Source: an uncultured Campylobacter sp.
GTDB lineage: Bacteria > Campylobacterota > Campylobacteria > Campylobacterales > Campylobacteraceae
NCBI RefSeq assembly: GCF_938017615.1
Contig: NZ_CALIJA010000091.1
Coordinates: 1 to 23,036 of the forward strand
Length of the DNA: 23,036 nucleotides
Reading direction: 5' to 3'
Positions within the stretch are counted from its first letter, which is position 1. Each line of letters opens with the position of its first letter. Positions 18,019-23,036 of this stretch are shown here, one piece after another. The position numbers and the translations under genes are program-made. The notes beneath the pieces were generated by a model. That model searched no databases. It saw nothing but the letters and a program-made list of their open reading frames with translations, and was not told the DNA's origin.

Positions 18019-18914
18019 AGCGCGAACTCCTTGTGCGATTTTACGGCAAAGCTTAGCCCCGCGTCCCAGACGATGTGGCCTTTGCGGTGCGACCAGCAGC
18101 CCACGTTTACGGCGACGGCGATGACGCTGGGGTGGCGGGCGCAGTTTTCGATATGCACGCCCATCACGGAGCTTGCGCCGCTCATGCCCTGCGGGCCCAG
18201 GCCGATTTTATTGATGCCCTCTTCGAGCAGCTTTTCGGTTAGCGCGGCGCGTTCGTTTTGGTTACGCGAGCCAAGCGGCCTCATCAGCGCTTTTTTAGAT
18301 AGCAGCGACGCCACGTCGATCGAGGTGCCTATGCCTACGCCAACTAGCAGCGGCGGACAGGCGTTTATGCCGTAGCTGGTCATTATGTCCATGACGAATT
18401 TCACGACCCCTTCGTAGCCCATGCCGGGCATCAGCACGGTTGCCTTGCCGGGCAGGCTACAGCCGCCGCCCGCCATGTAGGTGTGTATCTCGCACTCGCC
18501 GCTATCCGGCACGATCTCCCAAAAGACGCTCGGCGTGCCCTTGCCGACGTTTTTGCCGGTGTTGTACTCGTCAAATGTCTCGACGCTGTTGTGACGCAGC
18601 GGAGCCTCGCGCGTCGCTCGCAGTACGGCCTCTCGCAGCAGCTCCTCAAGCTCGCCGATGAGCGGGAAGTTCGCGCCGCAGCGGACAAAAAACTGGATCA
18701 CGCCCGTATCCTGGCAGGACGGACGGTCTAGCTGCTTAGCTAGGCGCTGGTTTTCAAACATCGTTTTGTAGATCTCCCTTGCCAGCGGCTGCGTCTCGCG
18801 CTCGGCGAGCTCGCTTAGCTTCGCCGTCACGTCGTCAGGCAGCACCTTGCCCGTGTAGCCGACGAATTTCGCCATGACCTCGGTCATTTTTTCTACGGCT
18901 TTTTCTTTATCCAT
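18015..18914 (-). CDS. ttdA: Iron-sulfur hydratase alpha subunit, L(+)-tartrate dehydratase/fumarase type
   Basis: A 299-residue large subunit holding the oxygen-sensitive [4Fe-4S] cluster of a class I hydro-lyase. The three expected cluster cysteines are present: Cys67 in RPSCQDTG, Cys186 in NACPPLLVGVG and Cys273 in VGCWSHR. Other hallmarks are LRHNSVETFDEYNTGKN, YMAGGGCSLPG, MPGMGYEGVVKFV and SSVMGVHIENCARHPS. Length agrees with E. coli TtdA (303) and exceeds many two-subunit fumarase alpha chains (~280), which favours TtdA-like ancestry. The ATG at 18914 has a strong AAAGGAG site five bases upstream. It forms a two-gene leftward operon with ttdB through an ATGA overlap. A fumarase function is possible and would feed the C4-dicarboxylate metabolism typical of Campylobacter; tartrate use is the alternative. 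Confidence 0.9.
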   Translation of the reverse strand: MDKEKAVEKMTEVMAKFVGYTGKVLPDDVTAKLSELAERETQPLAREIYKTMFENQRLAKQLDRPSCQDTGVIQFFVRCGANFPLIGELEELLREAVLRATREAPLRHNSVETFDEYNTGKNVGKGTPSVFWEIVPDSGECEIHTYMAGGGCSLPGKATVLMPGMGYEGVVKFVMDIMTSYGINACPPLLVGVGIGTSIDVASLLSKKALMRPLGSRNQNERAALTEKLLEEGINKIGLGPQGMSGASSVMGVHIENCARHPSVIAVAVNVGCWSHRKGHIVWDAGLSFAVKSHKEFAL

Positions 18915-19012
18915 CGCTTCTCCTTTTAAATTTCATCCTCGAAAAACGGCTCGGGATTTTTAAGTAACCAAAGTACAAACAGATATCTAAATTTACCTAT
19001 ATCTTCGGCACT

Positions 19013-20338
19013 TCAGCTCTTTCTTAGATCATAAAACATTTTATCAAGCGCGTCGTCATTTAGCTCATCTAACCTATTGCCTAGCTTAAAATATTTTTTA
19101 ATTTCGGCGGCGGTTTTATCGGTATACTCATCATCCCATAAAATCCAACTTCCATATTCCCCGTTGTAGTCCCAGTACCAGTATAAATTAGTAGCCGCAT
19201 GTATCATTTTATACTGCACGCTATCTTTTTGCCTTAAGAATTTCATCCAAAAATCATAGGTAAATTTACTGTATTCTTGCGGATCATACTTTTCCATATC
19301 CGTTGGATACTCGGGCACATATAGATATTCCAACCTTTTGCCGAAGCACCGCCAAACAGCTGTTTCTTCATCTGGTGATTTTGGTATAGTATTGTATATT
19401 ATAAACGGCGTCATCTTATCCAAATCCCCCGATGTCTCTAATTGCATATGATATAAACCAAACATTAGCTTTTGCTCTGGATTAATAACATACTTTGATA
19501 CTCTAGGCAGCATGTAATATATGTAATTGCACATTACGCCAAAATCAGTATTTAAAACCTCATTCATCTCTTTGGCATATTTATAAAAATAGGATCCAGG
19601 GTGGGCTATAATTATTAGTTTCTGATGCGGTTTTAAATTTTTATATACATACCACATAAAATTTCTAAGCGGCGTCTCGCCCTTTTTGTTTTTAGCGTTT
19701 ATGTCGCCGCCTTGCATGATGATCCATTCGATTAAATTTGCGCCCATATACACATAGGGCGAGTTTGGGTCTTTTTTCTTGATATTTTTGTCCGCATGAA
19801 GCATATGCAGTATCGTGTTGCCGTCTTTGTCGGTCGCATTTATATCACGGGTTTGGAATACTTCTTTGATCTTTTTTTCATTGCCGTTACGCAAAATTTC
19901 ATTAAAATTTTTAGGCAACCTTTTACGCCTCCATATTCGCGCCTTATCATAAATGATACTTTCAGATACGTAAGCTAAAACACAGCCTATTGCGTAGCAG
20001 ATAATGTCCGTCCAATCGAATGTTCCACCAAAAATTATCCGCAATATAGAATTTTGTACGCCTAAAATTTCAAGCACTTTAAAATATTGTGCAGTTTCGA
20101 TAACTAGAAAGAGGGCAAAGATTGCGAGCGCTAAGGCTTTAGGCGATAAATGGTATGAAATTATGCTAATTGCAGCCCTCACGAATGCATAAAATAAAAT
20201 GGCTGCCATAATGCCTTCAAAGCCACTATTTGGACCTGCAACAATGTAAATTGGAATTGCTAAAATCACAAGTTTTGCCGCGGCGTCTCCATAATCGCAC
20301 TCGCTTGTTTTTAGTTCGCTTAAAATTTTATCTTGCAA
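19013..20338 (-). CDS. DUF2809-like membrane domain fused to ankyrin repeats
   Basis: A 441-residue protein. I choose TTG at 20338 because AAAGGA lies five bases before it; a TTG at 20365 lacks a ribosome site. The N-terminal ~150 residues have about four transmembrane helices, with IETAQYFKVLEI and GGTFDWTDIICYAIGCVLAY, resembling the DUF2809 family. Next come at least two ankyrin-like repeats, NATDKDGNTILHMLHADKN and, after ANLIEWIIMQGG, DINAKNKKGETPLRN. The last ~200 residues are rich in Tyr/Trp (for example NLYWYWDYNGEYGSWILWDDEY) and match nothing I know. The cytoplasmic part probably binds a protein partner. Two sampled lines are about 27-30% G+C, against about 60% in neighbouring ttdA, which suggests acquisition or fast divergence. 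It stands between ttdA and larB, 86 bases behind larB. No immunity or toxin partner is seen. Confidence 0.75.
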   Translation of the reverse strand: MQDKILSELKTSECDYGDAAAKLVILAIPIYIVAGPNSGFEGIMAAILFYAFVRAAISIISYHLSPKALALAIFALFLVIETAQYFKVLEILGVQNSILRIIFGGTFDWTDIICYAIGCVLAYVSESIIYDKARIWRRKRLPKNFNEILRNGNEKKIKEVFQTRDINATDKDGNTILHMLHADKNIKKKDPNSPYVYMGANLIEWIIMQGGDINAKNKKGETPLRNFMWYVYKNLKPHQKLIIIAHPGSYFYKYAKEMNEVLNTDFGVMCNYIYYMLPRVSKYVINPEQKLMFGLYHMQLETSGDLDKMTPFIIYNTIPKSPDEETAVWRCFGKRLEYLYVPEYPTDMEKYDPQEYSKFTYDFWMKFLRQKDSVQYKMIHAATNLYWYWDYNGEYGSWILWDDEYTDKTAAEIKKYFKLGNRLDELNDDALDKMFYDLRKS

Positions 20339-20424
20339 CTTTTTCCTTTTAAATTTACTCGTCAAATTTTACATTCGTATACTTAAATTTAGTCTGTTCA
20401 TTCAGCAGAGCGGCGGGCGTAAAT

Positions 20425-21171
20425 TCACAGATGATTTATCAGGCTCGCGTTATATGCGGCGCCAAAGCCGTTGTCGATATTTACGACGCTAACGCCGTTT
20501 GCGCAGCTGTTTAGCATCGCTAGTAGCGCCGCCAGCCCGCCAAAGCTAGCCCCGTACCCCACGCTGGTGGGCACCGCGATCACGGGCACGCTAACAAGAC
20601 CCGCTAGCACGCTAGCTAGCGCGCCCTCCATGCCCGCCACCGCGATCACGACCTTTGCGCCGCGTATCTGCTCTAAATTTGCGATCAACCTGTGCAGCCC
20701 CGCCACGCCCGCGTCGCTAAATTTGCGCACGTCGTTGCCTAAAAATCTCGCCGTCTCGTACGCTTCCTCCACTACCGCGCCGTCGGCGGTGCCTGCGGAG
20801 ACTATCGCGATGTAGCTTTGCGTGAGTGCGGGCTCTTTAAATTTGACGCTGATGACGCGGCCGCGAACGTTAAACTCCGCCTGCGGTAAGATTTCGCGCA
20901 GCCGCTTGAAAACCCGCTCGTTCGTGCGCGTGATTAGGATATTTTGCCGCCTTGCGCCGATCGCACCAGCGATGCGTAAAATTTCATCATCCATCTTGCC
21001 CTCGCCGTAGATCACCTCGCCCGTGCCGTTTCGCAGGGCGCGCTGAGTGTCGATCTTGGCGCAGCCCACGTCCTCGTATGGGTAGTTTTTTAGGTATTTT
21101 AGCGCCTCTTGCTCGCTCACGCGGCCGCTTTTTATCCCGGCAAAAAGCTCTAAAATTTCATCCTCTCTCAT
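20425..21171 (-). CDS. larB: LarB, nickel-pincer cofactor biosynthesis (NaAD carboxylase/hydrolase)
   Basis: A 248-residue cytosolic LarB that carboxylates the pyridinium ring of nicotinic acid adenine dinucleotide and cleaves it to the biscarboxylic mononucleotide, the first step of nickel-pincer nucleotide synthesis. The C-terminal half is related to PurE (AIR carboxylase): AIVSAGTADGAVVEEAYETA (about 122-141), VAGMEGALASVLAGL (about 178-192) and VPTSVGYGASFGGLAAL (about 200-216). The N-terminal extension (MREDEILELFAGIKSGRVSE) fits LarB starts. I prefer ATG 21171 because AGAGAGG lies nine bases upstream; ATG 21180 is the alternative. It overlaps larE by 14 bases, so it is the third gene of a coupled larC-larE-larB operon. 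Identification is firm. Confidence 0.93.
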   Translation of the reverse strand: MREDEILELFAGIKSGRVSEQEALKYLKNYPYEDVGCAKIDTQRALRNGTGEVIYGEGKMDDEILRIAGAIGARRQNILITRTNERVFKRLREILPQAEFNVRGRVISVKFKEPALTQSYIAIVSAGTADGAVVEEAYETARFLGNDVRKFSDAGVAGLHRLIANLEQIRGAKVVIAVAGMEGALASVLAGLVSVPVIAVPTSVGYGASFGGLAALLAMLNSCANGVSVVNIDNGFGAAYNASLINHL

Positions 21172-21940
21172 GCAAAACATCCTCTCTAAGCCCCTTCAGA
21201 TCGAGCGTCACATCGGCTGCACCCAGCATAACGAGCTGTCTAACGACGCTTTTAAATTTAGCGTCGTTTAGAAAGTCCCGCATGCTAGCAAAGGGCATTT
21301 GCAGCTTTATATTTTTGCGGTCGCACCGCGCGCGGACGTTTGCGTAACCGCTTGCGATGAGCAGATTTTCCGCGGCTTCTATCAAATTTAGCTCGCTCTG
21401 ATCGATCTCGCGTCCGTGCGGTAGGCGCGTTAGCAAGCACGCATAGCCGGGCTTTTCGGCGGTGGGTAAGCTTAACTCGCGCGATAGCTCGCGGATCTCG
21501 GATTTGGTTAAATTTATTAGCGGCGAGAGCACGCCTAGCTCCTCTTTGGCTTTGAGCCCCAGGCGGTATTCGCCCAGATCGTCTCGGTTCGTGCCGTCTG
21601 CGACGCGGCTAAATCCAAGCTCGCGGGCGTGCTCGATTAGACGCGAAAATACCGCCTTTTTGCACAGATAGCAGCGGTTTTCGGGGTTATATTTGATCCC
21701 CTCTACGACGCCGAGTTCTAAAATTTCGTGTCGGATGCCGTAAAATCTAGCAAATTCCACGGCTTCGGCGATCTCGCGCGAGGACATGTAGGGCGATCTT
21801 ATCGTTATACCGATCGCTCGCGCACCCAGCGCGTCGTGCGCCACTCGCAGTAGCAGAGAGCTGTCCGCGCCGCCGCTAAATGCGACTGCTAGCTCGCCCA
21901 GCCCGCGCAGATCAGCCTTTAGTTTTTCTAGTTTCGTCAT
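21158..21940 (-). CDS. larE: LarE, ATP-dependent sacrificial sulfur transferase
   Basis: A 260-residue PP-loop ATPase that adenylates the LarB product and inserts the sulfur atoms of the nickel-pincer nucleotide. The ATP loop is FSGGADSSLL (21-30). The segment NPENRCYLCKKAVF gives Cys90 and Cys93. Cys168 in EKPGYACLLTR sits where Lactiplantibacillus LarE has its sacrificial cysteine (Cys176). ADGTNRDDLGEYR (114-126) is the conserved substrate-side segment. Some LarE proteins use a cysteine-bound iron-sulfur cluster instead of sacrificing a residue, and the mechanism here cannot be decided by eye. ATG 21940 has no clear ribosome site but overlaps larC by 29 bases, so translation is probably coupled. 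Length is slightly below the usual ~270. Confidence 0.93.
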   Translation of the reverse strand: MTKLEKLKADLRGLGELAVAFSGGADSSLLLRVAHDALGARAIGITIRSPYMSSREIAEAVEFARFYGIRHEILELGVVEGIKYNPENRCYLCKKAVFSRLIEHARELGFSRVADGTNRDDLGEYRLGLKAKEELGVLSPLINLTKSEIRELSRELSLPTAEKPGYACLLTRLPHGREIDQSELNLIEAAENLLIASGYANVRARCDRKNIKLQMPFASMRDFLNDAKFKSVVRQLVMLGAADVTLDLKGLREDVLHERG

Positions 21941-23036
21941 AGATTTTCAGCGCCTCTTTTCGCACCAGATCTATCGTAGTGCCGTGCGCGAGCGCCGCGG
22001 CCTTACACTCGTCAAATTCCGGCTTTGCCTTTTGCGTTTGGCAAGTGCCGGAAATTTTAAGCCCTATCTCGCCGAATTTCGTCTGCACCCGCGCAAATTC
22101 GCGCTTTAGCTCGGTTTTAGCAACCTCTACCTCGCGAACGCCGATCGCCGTCGTGTGCGTAAATATAAGATCCTTTAAATTTTGCGCGTCCTGCTCGCGG
22201 CACAGCGCGTTTAGCTCAAGGCCCATGCGCCCCTTTTTCATAAAAATAGAGCGGCTAAACACGTCCAGCGCGCCGTTTTCGCGTAAAATTTCGCACGCAA
22301 AGGCAAAGCTCTCGGCATCCATATCGTCGATGTTCGTGGAGATCAGAATTTGCTTGCAAACTGCGCCGTAGCCGGTTTTTTCGCTTAAATTTGACTCGCC
22401 GCTTTCATCGTTCAAATTTTCATCCGCCTCGCAGATCATCGCGCGAAGTACGTTTGCAAAGCCCGCGGCGTCTTTGCTACCCGCGCCGTAGCCGATCTTT
22501 TCTATTTTAAAGCTCGCGCCGTCCGCAAACTCATCCGCACAAGCCTTTAAAATCGCCGCTCCCGTGGGCGTAGTCATCTCGAAATTTGTGCGTCCGAGGC
22601 TTACGGGCACGCCTTTTAAAATTTCGCAAACGGCGGGTGCCGGCACGCTAAGCTCGCCGTGATCGCAGATCGCTACGCCGCCGCCAAGCTCGATTTTGGA
22701 GCTTAGCACGCGCGAAACGCCGAGTTTTTCAAAAAGATACTCAAAGCAGATCGCCGCGCCCACGACGTCCGCGATGCTATCGATCGCGCCAAGCTCGTGG
22801 AAATGTACCCGCTCTACGTCCGTGCCGTGGACTTTGGCCTCGGCCTCGACAATGGTGCAAAATATCGCGCCCGCTCTTTGTTTGCAGCTTTGGCTTAAAT
22901 TTGAACTCTCTAAAATTTGTCTTATATCGGCGTAGCTTCTAGCGTGAGGCTGCGATTTTAGCGGCACTACGTCGATTTTGGTTGCGGCAATGCCGTTTTT
23001 TAGCATGTTTTTGCGCACAAGTTTAAATTCGCCGGC
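21912..23036 (-). CDS. larC: LarC, nickel insertion enzyme, 5'-truncated by the window edge
   Basis: CTP-dependent nickel insertase that completes the nickel-pincer nucleotide. The frame is open to the right edge (first visible residues AGEFKLVRKNML), so about 40-50 N-terminal residues lie outside. Conserved parts are VHFHELGAIDSIADVVGAA (metal-binding His-x-His-Glu), SVPAPAVCEILKG, EMTTPTGAAILKA and GYGAGSKD in the first domain. A short acidic linker (EADENLNDESGESNLSEK) follows, then the second domain from ISTNIDDMDAESFAFACEIL. In L. plantarum larC is split into two overlapping frames read through by frameshifting. Here both domains lie in one continuous frame. It heads the visible operon and overlaps larE by 29 bases. 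Confidence 0.93.
   Translation of the reverse strand, partial: AGEFKLVRKNMLKNGIAATKIDVVPLKSQPHARSYADIRQILESSNLSQSCKQRAGAIFCTIVEAEAKVHGTDVERVHFHELGAIDSIADVVGAAICFEYLFEKLGVSRVLSSKIELGGGVAICDHGELSVPAPAVCEILKGVPVSLGRTNFEMTTPTGAAILKACADEFADGASFKIEKIGYGAGSKDAAGFANVLRAMICEADENLNDESGESNLSEKTGYGAVCKQILISTNIDDMDAESFAFACEILRENGALDVFSRSIFMKKGRMGLELNALCREQDAQNLKDLIFTHTTAIGVREVEVAKTELKREFARVQTKFGEIGLKISGTCQTQKAKPEFDECKAAALAHGTTIDLVRKEALKIYDETRKTKG

Overview
The window looks like two genomes joined end to end. Positions 1 to about 3880 (about 40% G+C) carry Bacteroidota genes and Bacteroidota-type promoters (TTTG / 19 bases / TAnnTTTG). Protein style suggests a Capnocytophaga-like member of the Flavobacteriia. 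From about 3890 to the end the DNA has a different composition: G+C-richer genes, Shine-Dalgarno sites of the AAAGGA type, and the word AAATTT many times in the gaps. The proteins there resemble those of an oral-type Campylobacter (C. gracilis/showae/rectus-like), although I cannot fix the species. At the switch, two convergent genes (a plsC acyltransferase from the left, a YcxB-like membrane protein from the right) both lose their 3' ends at the same point. No insertion sequence, integrase, tRNA or repeat is visible there. A chimeric assembly or amplification artefact is the simplest explanation.

Left block (1-3880): 5'-truncated prs (PRPP synthetase) and rplY/ctc (ribosomal protein L25) read rightward and end at a strong terminator. 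It is shared with a convergent acetyl-CoA hydrolase/CoA-transferase gene. Back-to-back promoters in the next gap serve that gene and a bacilliredoxin gene, which ends in its own terminator. Then comes the broken plsC.

Right block (3890-23036): the YcxB-like remnant and a divergent 1147-residue LplT-PlsC-AMP-ligase fusion (phospholipid re-acylation); an AT-rich gap; a leftward DUF2325 / unknown / flavodoxin (fldA) operon behind a TGTTATAAT promoter; an aspartate/glutamate-racemase-family gene; the 1193-residue pyruvate:flavodoxin/ferredoxin oxidoreductase (nifJ); a long gap; a SotB-type sugar efflux permease; ttdB/ttdA, a two-subunit iron-sulfur hydratase; an AT-rich DUF2809-ankyrin membrane protein; and an overlapping larC-larE-larB operon for the nickel-pincer nucleotide cofactor, with larC running off the right edge.

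Functionally, the right block suits an anaerobic or microaerobic organism using organic acids. NifJ makes acetyl-CoA and can pass electrons to the flavodoxin encoded nearby. TtdAB interconverts C4 hydroxy acids. LarBCE builds a cofactor for a 2-hydroxyacid racemase whose apoenzyme (larA) is not in the window. The points most worth checking are the junction, larBCE without larA, the DUF2809-ankyrin fusion, the conserved-looking DUF2325/unknown/fldA cluster, and the true substrate of TtdAB. I did not find a clearly new defence or mobile system.
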